NCBI RefSeq assembly: GCF_001412655.1
Contig: NZ_CP012996.1
Location: 5,332,001 to 5,396,000 of the forward strand
Direction: 5' to 3'
From: Pedobacter sp. PACM 27299
Lineage (GTDB): Bacteria > Bacteroidota > Bacteroidia > Sphingobacteriales > Sphingobacteriaceae
Length of the DNA: 64,000 bases
In this document: positions 1-7,880 of the stretch, piece by piece
Position numbering within the stretch: position 1 is the stretch's first letter
How the letters are laid out: each line of letters begins with the position of its first letter
Notes under the pieces: model-generated
The model's database searches: none
The model's input: the letters and a program-made list of their open reading frames with translations, nothing else
What the model was told of the DNA's origin: nothing
Position numbers and translations under genes: made by a program

Positions 1-42
1 AAAGGGCTCCCTTACGTAATTACAGCAGGATTAAATACATAG

Positions 43-609
43 TCACAACAGGTTGACTTCCATGTGTAAAACCAGGGCCAGCTTTTTTAAGGCGGTCACC
101 AAATGTGCATCTACAGTTTTTACCGAAATATTTAAGAGGCTAGCTGTTTCTTTATAACTGAGACCATCCTCTTTGATCAGTTTAAAAACCATTTTACACT
201 TATCTGGCAGGGATTGCGTGGCTTGTTCCAATCTTTTCTTTAGTTCCCCATTGATGAGCAGTTGTTCCGGATTCAGGGAATCCAGTGCGACTTCTATTTC
301 GATATCATCAATAGAAACCAGCTCATGACGGGAGTGCTTATTCAGTACGTTTAAAGAAAGGTTACGTGCAATGACGAGTGCATATACCTTCACATTCTCC
401 AACTCTGGCAAGTTTTTTATATTTTTCCAGAGGGTAATCATGACGTCACTAGCTACTTCTTCCGATAGTTCTTTAGATTTCAACAAACAATAGCTGAAAC
501 GGTATAAAACAGGAAACAAATATTTAAAAAATTGCTTGTAAGCACTTTCGCTATCATACAAAGCAATGTGACTAATCAGGTTATTTAAGTCGGATGAATG
601 CTTGGACAT
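43..609 (-). CDS. ECF-type RNA polymerase sigma factor
   Basis: A 188-residue protein with the two regions of an ECF sigma-70 factor. Region 2 spans about residues 25-95 (acidic SEEVASDVMITLWKN core) and region 4 about 125-180 (a LPDKCKMVF helix, then a helix-turn-helix with SYKETASLLNISVKTVD). Such proteins direct RNA polymerase to a small regulon, usually under an anti-sigma factor; in Bacteroidota they often pair with FecR and SusC/TonB receptors. A FecR gene would be expected downstream, beyond the left edge of the window, so the partner cannot be checked. The ATG at 609 follows a near-perfect Bacteroidota promoter (631-661), so this start is well supported. The regulon is unknown. Confidence 0.9.
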   Translation of the reverse strand: MSKHSSDLNNLISHIALYDSESAYKQFFKYLFPVLYRFSYCLLKSKELSEEVASDVMITLWKNIKNLPELENVKVYALVIARNLSLNVLNKHSRHELVSIDDIEIEVALDSLNPEQLLINGELKKRLEQATQSLPDKCKMVFKLIKEDGLSYKETASLLNISVKTVDAHLVTALKKLALVLHMEVNLL

Positions 610-630
610 TGTGGTTCGGTTTGATTATTT

Positions 631-661
631 CAAATGTAACAATTTAACAATACCATCCAAA
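631..661 (-). promoter_or_regulatory. Bacteroidota-type promoter of the ECF sigma gene
   Basis: On the minus strand, TTTG (658-661) and TACATTTG (631-638) are separated by 19 bases. This matches the TTTG / TAnnTTTG consensus of the Bacteroidota primary sigma factor. The ATG is 21 bases past the -7 element, giving a short leader. Confidence 0.7.
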
Positions 662-758
662 TCTTTCTATATTTACATAGAATAGAACTTTCTGAGTTTA
701 AAACTGTTACTACTGGCGATCTATAGTGTTATTTGTACATTAACAACCCTATTACTAG

Positions 759-1391
759 ATGTATAAACAAGCGATTTTATTTTATAAAACAAGCTGGCCA
801 GGATTGATACTGGTGATCATTTTCTGTTTATGCTTATTATTTGGCTTCTTCAAAGCTGCGGCTCCAAATCTTTTTTATGAAAAACAAAGTGGAACAATTG
901 ACACCGCGAAGATTGGCATGGGATATTATCAAAATAACCACACGCTTTATTTAAAATTAAAGGAAATGCCGGCTGCTTTAAAACAAGACTATCCGATTTG
1001 GTGGTATGCACCGCACCCTAAAGCCAGCGACTTAAAATCCGGGACACTGCTCAGTTTTTACCGGAAGAAAGGAACAGACCGATTTTATGGAATAAGTACA
1101 GTTCAAAGGACGATTCAGCCCGCTTGGTTTGATATTTTAACCCGTTATTTCAATACCAGAACAACCTTGTTTCTGATGCTCGGTTCGCTGGTACTGGTAT
1201 CCGTATATCATTTCCAGGAGCTGATTAAAAACCGGTATTTATGGTTTCCCTATGCGCTGGGCATCTTCGTACTTTTGATTTTCTGGGGTTATTTAAATGT
1301 GATCATTTTCTTGATTGTGGCTGCTATCGTATTGAAATACATCCTAAAAAAAAGAAAAGACAAATTGAGTACTGAGCCGCTGCCTTTGTAA
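759..1391 (+). CDS. Membrane protein of unknown function
   Basis: I do not recognise this 210-residue protein. It has one N-terminal membrane segment (about 12-34), a polar domain of about 100 residues likely outside the cytoplasm (rich in Tyr and Trp, with an IWWYAPHP stretch near 80), then three hydrophobic segments between about 135 and 195 and a basic tail (KKRKDK). It starts 149 bases from the divergent sigma gene and lies 127 bases upstream of the ABC ATPase on the same strand, so it may belong to that export group. It has no signal-peptidase or lipoprotein motif. The function is not inferred. Confidence 0.7.
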   Translation: MYKQAILFYKTSWPGLILVIIFCLCLLFGFFKAAAPNLFYEKQSGTIDTAKIGMGYYQNNHTLYLKLKEMPAALKQDYPIWWYAPHPKASDLKSGTLLSFYRKKGTDRFYGISTVQRTIQPAWFDILTRYFNTRTTLFLMLGSLVLVSVYHFQELIKNRYLWFPYALGIFVLLIFWGYLNVIIFLIVAAIVLKYILKKRKDKLSTEPLPL

Positions 1392-1518
1392 GATTTCAGG
1401 AGTCTACTCTGCCTCCCCTCTTCATTCCAAATAATTACGTATAGCTACTTATTCCTATTGTAACAAGCACCTGAAAATCAAGTCAAAGTAAGCACATTCT
1501 TCAGAAAATTGCTTGTAT

Positions 1519-2148
1519 ATGTTACACTTTGAAAAGTTTAAGAAGTTTTACCAGGGGCGGCAAATCATTAGCGTTCCAAATCTGACCTTATCTCCAGGAA
1601 TTTACTGGCTGAAAGGCAGCAATGGATCTGGAAAAAGTACACTTCTAAAAGCCGTTGCCGGCCTGCTCTCTTTTGAAGGAGAAATCATCCTTGATCCCCA
1701 AATTGCTTTAAAAAAACAAAGTATTGCTTACCGAAGACTGGTTAATTTTGCAGAGGCTGAACCGATATTTCCCGCATTTTTAACTGGAAAAGAAATGATT
1801 CAATTGTTTAGCACTGCCAAGGGAGGTGTTTTCGGACAAACCGAATACTATCTGGAAAGTATGCAGATGCAGCATTATATGGATCAGCAAATCGGCACTT
1901 ATTCCAGTGGGATGCTGAAGAAGCTTTCCCTGGTTCTGGCTTTTATTGGCAAACCAGCACTGATTTTATTGGACGAACCGCTGATTACAATGGATGCGGA
2001 ATCTTTGGCGGTACTTTATCGATGGATTTTAGAGAAAAATCAGCAGGAAGCCACCAGTTTTCTACTGGCCTCCCATCAGGAACTCGAACATCCTGAATTG
2101 TCCAAGGCATCTGTATTGCAAGTCATGGAAGGTCTAATAAAATTTTAA
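1519..2148 (+). CDS. ABC transporter ATP-binding protein
   Basis: A single nucleotide-binding domain of 209 residues. Walker A is GSNGSGKST at 33-41. The signature is degenerate, reading SSGML around 129-133 instead of LSGGQ. Walker B ends LLDEP with D152/E153, and a His switch lies near ASHQE. The frame opens upstream with TTG at 1513, but the ATG at 1519 is preferred. The membrane protein at 2151 starts 2 bases after this stop, so the two are surely co-transcribed, and the ATPase probably energises that permease. Single-NBD proteins with ABC-2-like partners usually act in export; the substrate cannot be read from sequence. Confidence 0.88.
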   Translation: MLHFEKFKKFYQGRQIISVPNLTLSPGIYWLKGSNGSGKSTLLKAVAGLLSFEGEIILDPQIALKKQSIAYRRLVNFAEAEPIFPAFLTGKEMIQLFSTAKGGVFGQTEYYLESMQMQHYMDQQIGTYSSGMLKKLSLVLAFIGKPALILLDEPLITMDAESLAVLYRWILEKNQQEATSFLLASHQELEHPELSKASVLQVMEGLIKF

Positions 2149-2150
2149 TT

Positions 2151-3263
2151 ATGGCCAATCCTTTAACTCAGGTACTAATTAAAACATTTTCAAGGGGGTT
2201 TTTCCGCTTAAATTCAGGCTTGCTGCTTTTTTTATTTGTAGCAGTTTTCAGCTATTGTTTTTTTATTCTCACTGCTGGCACGATTACTCCAGAAAAAGCA
2301 TTGGTTTTCAACCTTATTTTCATGATTAGCTTTGCAAGCTCCCCCCTGATGATGCTCCTGGTTTTCCTGGTCTGGCTGATCTATACCATCAAAAGCTGGC
2401 AATATGTAGCCGCACAATTATTAACAGATCAGCATCGTTTTCTATTTTACAGCAGCACAGCAATGTCTAAAATCAGGCAGTTTAAAAGCTGGTTTCTGGT
2501 GCAGCTGTATATCTCCATCCCTTTGCTGGTATATGGGGCTTTCAGCATAGTGGTAGGCATAATTTATGGACATTACCTGATCCCTGCTGGGATTGTATGC
2601 TACTTGCTGCTATTGAACCTCATCAGTGCAAGTTTATACCTCCAAATCATCAACCGCTTAAACAGAAATGAAGAAAAGATATTCTGGACTAAGCTGCTGG
2701 GAGGCTGGCGGAAACCATTTTCTTTTTTGTTCTTTTATGAGCTGCTGCATCGAAAAAAGATGGCTTTACTGCTTACAAAAATTCTCAGCTGGGGCATCCT
2801 CACCGGCGTCTTCCTTATTTTTTCAGACCTCAAAAACGACTCTAGGATTGCTGCTATTGCCGTACTTGGCGTTGCTTTGGCACATGCATTTCTATGTTAT
2901 CAGGGCCAGCGTTTTGAAATGATCAACTTAACTTTCACTAAGAATTTCCCTTACTCCAGAACTCAGATTTTTCTTCAAATGCTTTCTTTTTATGCGATAC
3001 TACTGATCCCCGAAGGCATTTGGTGTTTTCTGAAATTTGAGTTGATAACTGCTATAGGGCTTTACCTGATGATGCTCAGTTTTATCTTATTATTCCGGGC
3101 TTTACTCTATCGCTTAGGCCCTCAGATGAACCGCTATCTGCCCTGGATATTCGGCTTATTTTTTATCTTTTTCTGGTGCATCATGTTTCAATGGATCTGG
3201 GTATTGATCCCTGTTCCGCTCTCAATGGCTTACCTGATTTTCTATCACAACTATTATCGGTAA
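2151..3263 (+). CDS. ABC transporter permease-like membrane protein
   Basis: A 370-residue, very hydrophobic protein with roughly ten predicted membrane segments (for example about 21-43, 55-80, 120-165, 205-225, 230-250, 275-320 and 325-365) and short basic loops. No substrate-binding domain or family signature was recognised. It sits 2 bases after the ATPase stop codon, which makes it the likely membrane partner of that ABC system. I infer the permease role from context and topology. It could also be an integral-membrane enzyme that uses the ATPase. Confidence 0.7.
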   Translation: MANPLTQVLIKTFSRGFFRLNSGLLLFLFVAVFSYCFFILTAGTITPEKALVFNLIFMISFASSPLMMLLVFLVWLIYTIKSWQYVAAQLLTDQHRFLFYSSTAMSKIRQFKSWFLVQLYISIPLLVYGAFSIVVGIIYGHYLIPAGIVCYLLLLNLISASLYLQIINRLNRNEEKIFWTKLLGGWRKPFSFLFFYELLHRKKMALLLTKILSWGILTGVFLIFSDLKNDSRIAAIAVLGVALAHAFLCYQGQRFEMINLTFTKNFPYSRTQIFLQMLSFYAILLIPEGIWCFLKFELITAIGLYLMMLSFILLFRALLYRLGPQMNRYLPWIFGLFFIFFWCIMFQWIWVLIPVPLSMAYLIFYHNYYR

Positions 3264-3311
3264 TGTCCATATCATAGAAAATCAACTCATGATGACCACA
3301 CAACTAATTGA

Positions 3312-3343
3312 TTTGGAAGTATTTTGCATTTAATGTAATTTTG
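3312..3343 (+). promoter_or_regulatory. Bacteroidota-type promoter deciding the start of the next gene
   Basis: TTTG (3312-3315) and TAATTTTG (3336-3343) are separated by 20 bases. Transcription would start near 3350, downstream of the TTG codon at 3308 that opens the reading frame. Translation therefore most likely begins at ATG 3383. Confidence 0.6.
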
Positions 3344-3382
3344 TATCCTGCTGAACGGGAAATAAACACAAGCAATACTTAC

Positions 3383-4018
3383 ATGAGGACGAGGAAAGAG
3401 AAAATGCCTGTATTGATACAGGTGATGTATGGTACTGTAATTGCATTGAGCTTTTTCAGACTGGCTTCGGAAATTCCTACCGATTTAAGGCTGGTCAATT
3501 CCACGGCTGAATTCATCCATTTTCTTCAGGGTCCAGCTTTTTTTAGATTTTTATTTTTGGTGCTCACACTCTTTCTGCTTCTGCAAGAATGGGTAATGCA
3601 AGAACAAGTGAGACAATCGAGAATGCAGAGTCCATGGCAATACTTCCCTCAACTTCTGGCTTTATTCTGTGTTTCACAATTATTTATTGCCTTGGAAGGG
3701 CTGCACCTGAAATATTGGTATGCTGCAGCACTCGGTTATACCCTCTGCAATGTCGCCTACTTTTCTTTGTGCAACAGAGAAAAAAACCGGGCTATTAACG
3801 CCGTTCATTATGTCAGGTATTTATTACAGATTTTCCTGCTGGAAATATTTTTCTTTGTTATTCCAAATGATTTCTTCTGGCCATTTTATCTCATTGCTGT
3901 ATTGCTGACGGCTTACTTGCTGCTCTTCTTCGCATGGCTGAGTAAAGTGCTTATCCTATACTTTCAATTACAGGAAAAAAAGGATTCACAAGCCGTACCA
4001 GAGCATTATCCTGTTTAG
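3383..4018 (+). CDS. Polytopic membrane protein of unknown function
   Basis: A 211-residue protein from ATG 3383; a start at ATG 3404 is also possible. The frame extends back to TTG 3308, but a promoter at 3312-3343 lies inside that extension and argues against it. It has about six membrane segments, with charged loops around residues 75-90 (QEQVRQSRMQS) and near 130 (NREKNRAINA). I do not recognise a family. It follows the ABC pair by 119 bases on the same strand but appears to have its own promoter, so it may not be part of the transporter. It ends 9 bases before the convergent gntP-like gene. Confidence 0.6.
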   Translation: MRTRKEKMPVLIQVMYGTVIALSFFRLASEIPTDLRLVNSTAEFIHFLQGPAFFRFLFLVLTLFLLLQEWVMQEQVRQSRMQSPWQYFPQLLALFCVSQLFIALEGLHLKYWYAAALGYTLCNVAYFSLCNREKNRAINAVHYVRYLLQIFLLEIFFFVIPNDFFWPFYLIAVLLTAYLLLFFAWLSKVLILYFQLQEKKDSQAVPEHYPV

Positions 4019-4027
4019 GGTTATTCT

Positions 4028-5341
4028 TTAAATGATTTGATTTAAAATCAGCACCCCAAACAAACCAATTACTGCCACCAATGTTTCCATCACCGACCAG
4101 GAGCGAACTGTTTCTTTAATACTCAGGTTAAAGTACTCCTTAAACATCCAGAATCCCGGGTCATTGACATGGGAAAACATCAAACTTCCTGCACCAATAG
4201 AAAGCACCATCAGTTCTGGATTTACATTAGAATTGACCATTAGTGGTGCTATAATCCCTGCTGCTGTTAATCCTGCTACTGTTGCAGAGCCCAGACATAC
4301 CCGAATGACTGCTGCGATCAGCCAACCTAAAAACAAAGGTTCTATCGACCATCCTGCCAATACGTTTCCAATTTCTACACTCACTCCGCTATCTGAAAGG
4401 ATCTGCTTTAATGCTCCAGAGCCTGCAATAATCAATAAAATCATGGCAATATCTTTAACTGCTTCTCCATAAATCGACATCACCTGTTTCATGCTTTTCC
4501 CCATTTTTATACCCAGTGTAAAAGTCGTTACACAGAGGGTAAGCAGCATTACAATCGAAGGTTCTGCTAAGAATCCGGCGAAGCTGGTTACCGTGCTATC
4601 ATCTTTAAACAGCAAGACACCTACCGTAGTCAGGGCCATTACAATGACCGGTAATAAAGCAGAAATGAAACTGTTCCGGGCTGTCGGCAGCTGATCTTCC
4701 GGTAAATCATCAGATTGAAAAGTTTTCAAAGGAACTGCCACAATCCCCTTTAATGTCCTGGCGTACAATGGCCCTGCAATGACAATGGCGGGAATGGCCA
4801 GTAAAATCCCATAAAGCATCGTCATGCCCATATTGGCATGAAACTGCAGCACCAATGCGGCTGGAGAAGGGTGAGGCGGTAAAAAACCATGGGTAACCGA
4901 TAATGCGGCTAGCATAGGCAGGCCCAGATATACTGCAGGTAATTTATACTTGTACACCACTGAAAATATTAAGGGCACCATCAGTACAAAACCTACATTA
5001 TAGAACAAAGGAATTCCGATAATAAAGCCAGTAGTCATCAAACCCCATTGAATATATTTACGCCCAAAGATCTTCATCATCACCGAAGCAATTTTCTGTG
5101 CTGCGCCACTTGCAGCCACCAGCTTACCCAGCATCGCACCAAATACGATCACCATAATGAGCGAGCCAAGAATGTCTCCTACTCCTTTTTGCAAGGACTT
5201 CGTGATTCCGGACAAGGGAATCCCCAGTAAGACCCCAGCAAGAATGGAGACTAATAAAAATGCGATGAAAGCATTTACTTTGCCCCAGGTGGTCAGTAAA
5301 ACGAGTAATAGTATAGCGCCTACAACGATAAATAAGGTCAT
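4028..5341 (-). CDS. Gluconate:H+ symporter, GntP family
   Basis: A 437-residue polytopic carrier with GntP-family features: a Gly-rich N-terminal half (KGVGDILGSLIMVIVFGAMLG near 55), the conserved HGFLPPHPSP segment near 150, and a late GSATVAGLTAAGI stretch near 355 with a GSLMFSHVNDPGFW motif near 390. Members import gluconate and related sugar acids with protons. The gene lies 12 bases downstream of a GH20 hexosaminidase gene on the same strand, so the two probably share a message. Given the nearby PLP lyase / PfkB kinase / RidA operon, an amino-sugar acid such as D-glucosaminate is a plausible substrate. That is inference; family members differ in substrate. Confidence 0.92.
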   Translation of the reverse strand: MTLFIVVGAILLLVLLTTWGKVNAFIAFLLVSILAGVLLGIPLSGITKSLQKGVGDILGSLIMVIVFGAMLGKLVAASGAAQKIASVMMKIFGRKYIQWGLMTTGFIIGIPLFYNVGFVLMVPLIFSVVYKYKLPAVYLGLPMLAALSVTHGFLPPHPSPAALVLQFHANMGMTMLYGILLAIPAIVIAGPLYARTLKGIVAVPLKTFQSDDLPEDQLPTARNSFISALLPVIVMALTTVGVLLFKDDSTVTSFAGFLAEPSIVMLLTLCVTTFTLGIKMGKSMKQVMSIYGEAVKDIAMILLIIAGSGALKQILSDSGVSVEIGNVLAGWSIEPLFLGWLIAAVIRVCLGSATVAGLTAAGIIAPLMVNSNVNPELMVLSIGAGSLMFSHVNDPGFWMFKEYFNLSIKETVRSWSVMETLVAVIGLFGVLILNQII

Positions 5342-5353
5342 GGATTATGGGAT

Positions 5354-7738
5354 TTATTGGATTATAATTTCATCTGCCATCAGCCAGGCCTTTTCTCCTT
5401 CTCCATAAGATCCTTTCGGAATAGTTCCTACATTTTCTCCGACCACCCGTACATATCGTACTTGCTGAGCAGGAAAACGGGCCTGAACTTTATTGATCCC
5501 ATCTTTTTCAAAATTCTCTCTAGTATATATTTCTTTAAAATTTGTTCCGTCTGCTGACACCAGAAAGCGAAGTCGTGTTGGTGCCCACATCCGCTGCCAA
5601 TGGTAATTTAAAATATTGATTCCAATATTGGATACCGGTGTCAGTTTACCTAGGTCTACCACCGCATCCAGGTCTTTCCCGCTAAAGCCTAACCATTGAC
5701 CGTCATTGAACCTATGGTGTCCTTCCATGCCATTCAACAGCAGGTTTGCCGGAAAAGCATATTTTCCTGCTGGCGGATTTACCAAGGTAATTTTCTTTTG
5801 CGAACCCAGGTGATGCTGGAACTGCTGGTTAAACACCCTTCCTGTCGGCTTTTTCCCCACAAATAACTGCGCATTCAATACCATCGAACGGTTTAATAAA
5901 ATTGGCTGCTGGTACAGTTTGCTGCTGGCTACTGGTTTTGAACCATCAGTAGTGTACCTAATTAATGCCTTAGGTAAAGTAGTTTTTAGCGCAAGCGTTC
6001 CAACCTGTCCCACTTCATTTTTTGATTCTGCAGTAAGCTCATCAAAATAAGGGAAATAGTTCACATTTTTCTTTTTGAGCAAAGCTTCCTGCTGACGTAA
6101 TTTGTTTAAAAACCAAGGATAGTTTTTCCGGCCTCTTTCCGACCAGGCGATTTCCGATACGGCCAATGCACGTGGAAAAACCATATACTCCAAGTGTTTT
6201 TCGTCACTCATATATTCCGTCCATACCGCTGCCTGAATTCCTTTAATGTAACCTGCTTCTTCCGGACTTAGCGCATCAGGAACAGGCTCATAAGCGTAAA
6301 CCTTTGATAATGGAGTATAATTCCCTGCTGCTATTGGTTCATTCTTATTTAAACTCTGGTAATAGTCCAGGTACAATAGATTTTCAGGCGTCATAATGAC
6401 TTCATAACCGGCTTTTGCCGCAGCAATACCACTTTGTTCTCCTCTCCAGTTCATGATTGTGGTACTTTTAGAAATGCCACCTTCCAGTACCTCATCCCAG
6501 CCAATGGCTTTTTTATTTTTACCTGCCAGATAACGCTCTATGCGCTTCATAAAATAACCCTGCAGTTCATGTTCATCTTTAAGACCTTCATCTTTGATGC
6601 GCTTTTGACATTTCGGACAATGCTCCCATTTTAATTTAGGGCATTCATCACCGCCAATATGGATATAGGCATAGGGAAACAGGCTGATCACTTCATCCAA
6701 AACGTCTTCCATGAAAGTGTAAACCTGTTCATTACCGGCGCAAAAGACATCATCAAATACACCCCAAAACTGTGCAGTCTGATAAGGTCCACCGGTACAT
6801 CCCAATTCTGGATAAGCTGTCAGTGCTGCCAGTGCATGCCCTGGCATTTCGATCTCCGGCAATACGTTCACATATTTAGAACCTGCATAAGCCACCACTT
6901 CTTTGACCTGTTCCTGCGTATAATATCCACCATATTTCTTCCCATCAAAAGTATGTGGACTTTCTTTTTTATGGCCGATAATCGTTCCTGATCGCCATGC
7001 GGCAATAGATTGCAGTTTAGGATATTTCTTTATTTCTATACGCCAGCCTTGATCTTCTGTCAGGTGCCAATGAAAAACATTGAATTTATAAAGGGAAAGA
7101 AGATCAATAAACCTTTTCAAGAAATCAACGCTGTATAAATGCCTGCCTACATCCAGGTGCATTCCTCTATAATTAAAACGGGGGTAATCCTTAATTATTC
7201 CCTGAGGCAATGACAATATGTTATTTTCAGAACGAGATAATAATTGCATCAGCGATTGAATGCCATAAAATACACCTGCAGGATCATGTCCAACAATGGC
7301 GATCTTATTGTCCTGAATGGCCAACTGGTAACCACTTTGCTCTTTTACCTTTACCGAATCCAGTTCAAGTATCAGCTGCTGACTTGAAGTTCTACCTTTC
7401 CCAAAACCGATGGTAGCCGCTATCGTATTTTCGGGCTGTGGCTTTAAAGGGAGCCCATAACCAGTATAGGAACGGATCGCTTCATTGAGCAGGGCTGCAT
7501 CCGCGGCTAAAGATTCAGGGTAATAAATAGCGGTTTCCGGATGAATAAATGTCTTCAGGCCTGTACTTTTTGCATAAACTGGTTCGGGAATCACCCGAAA
7601 TAAGGAATCCTGAGCATATAATGCCCTACCTGAAAATAGTAATGCCACCATCAGAATCAGCTTAAAGCTGAGCTTTAAATATCGACCTTTGTTCTTCCGT
7701 TTGTTTCCGAAAATCATACCTGTACATTTGGTTTGCAT
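5354..7738 (-). CDS. Beta-N-acetylhexosaminidase, GH20, with C-terminal F5/8-type domain
   Basis: A secreted exo-enzyme releasing terminal GlcNAc or GalNAc from chitin oligomers or glycans. The order is a signal peptide (hydrophobic run ending LYAQ near 43; a start at ATG 7717 would give a shorter n-region), a GH20b-like N domain (about 45-185), the GH20 barrel (about 185-540) with HWHLTEDQGWRIEI and the catalytic pair D364-E365 in HIGGDE, a small chitobiase C-like domain (about 580-650, IRYTTDGSKP), and a jelly-roll F5/8 or CBM32-like domain to the end. GH20 uses substrate-assisted catalysis with this Asp-Glu pair. The gntP-like gene follows within 12 bases. Divergent from the second GH20 at 7881. 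Confidence 0.93.
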   Translation of the reverse strand: MQTKCTGMIFGNKRKNKGRYLKLSFKLILMVALLFSGRALYAQDSLFRVIPEPVYAKSTGLKTFIHPETAIYYPESLAADAALLNEAIRSYTGYGLPLKPQPENTIAATIGFGKGRTSSQQLILELDSVKVKEQSGYQLAIQDNKIAIVGHDPAGVFYGIQSLMQLLSRSENNILSLPQGIIKDYPRFNYRGMHLDVGRHLYSVDFLKRFIDLLSLYKFNVFHWHLTEDQGWRIEIKKYPKLQSIAAWRSGTIIGHKKESPHTFDGKKYGGYYTQEQVKEVVAYAGSKYVNVLPEIEMPGHALAALTAYPELGCTGGPYQTAQFWGVFDDVFCAGNEQVYTFMEDVLDEVISLFPYAYIHIGGDECPKLKWEHCPKCQKRIKDEGLKDEHELQGYFMKRIERYLAGKNKKAIGWDEVLEGGISKSTTIMNWRGEQSGIAAAKAGYEVIMTPENLLYLDYYQSLNKNEPIAAGNYTPLSKVYAYEPVPDALSPEEAGYIKGIQAAVWTEYMSDEKHLEYMVFPRALAVSEIAWSERGRKNYPWFLNKLRQQEALLKKKNVNYFPYFDELTAESKNEVGQVGTLALKTTLPKALIRYTTDGSKPVASSKLYQQPILLNRSMVLNAQLFVGKKPTGRVFNQQFQHHLGSQKKITLVNPPAGKYAFPANLLLNGMEGHHRFNDGQWLGFSGKDLDAVVDLGKLTPVSNIGINILNYHWQRMWAPTRLRFLVSADGTNFKEIYTRENFEKDGINKVQARFPAQQVRYVRVVGENVGTIPKGSYGEGEKAWLMADEIIIQ

Positions 7739-7880
7739 ATTTTTTGCAACAAAACACGCGTTTCAAACATAAGAATTAAATAATTAAGTTTCTGCTCCTC
7801 AATTAATTTATTCAGAAGAAGTTCCTTGACTTGCAGATTAATGATGTAAATACTATATTAGGCTTATAATCGGTATAAAA

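Noticed and set aside
3308..3382. N-terminal extension of the membrane protein to TTG 3308
   Set aside because: A promoter with -33 and -7 boxes lies inside the extension, so transcription starts after it.
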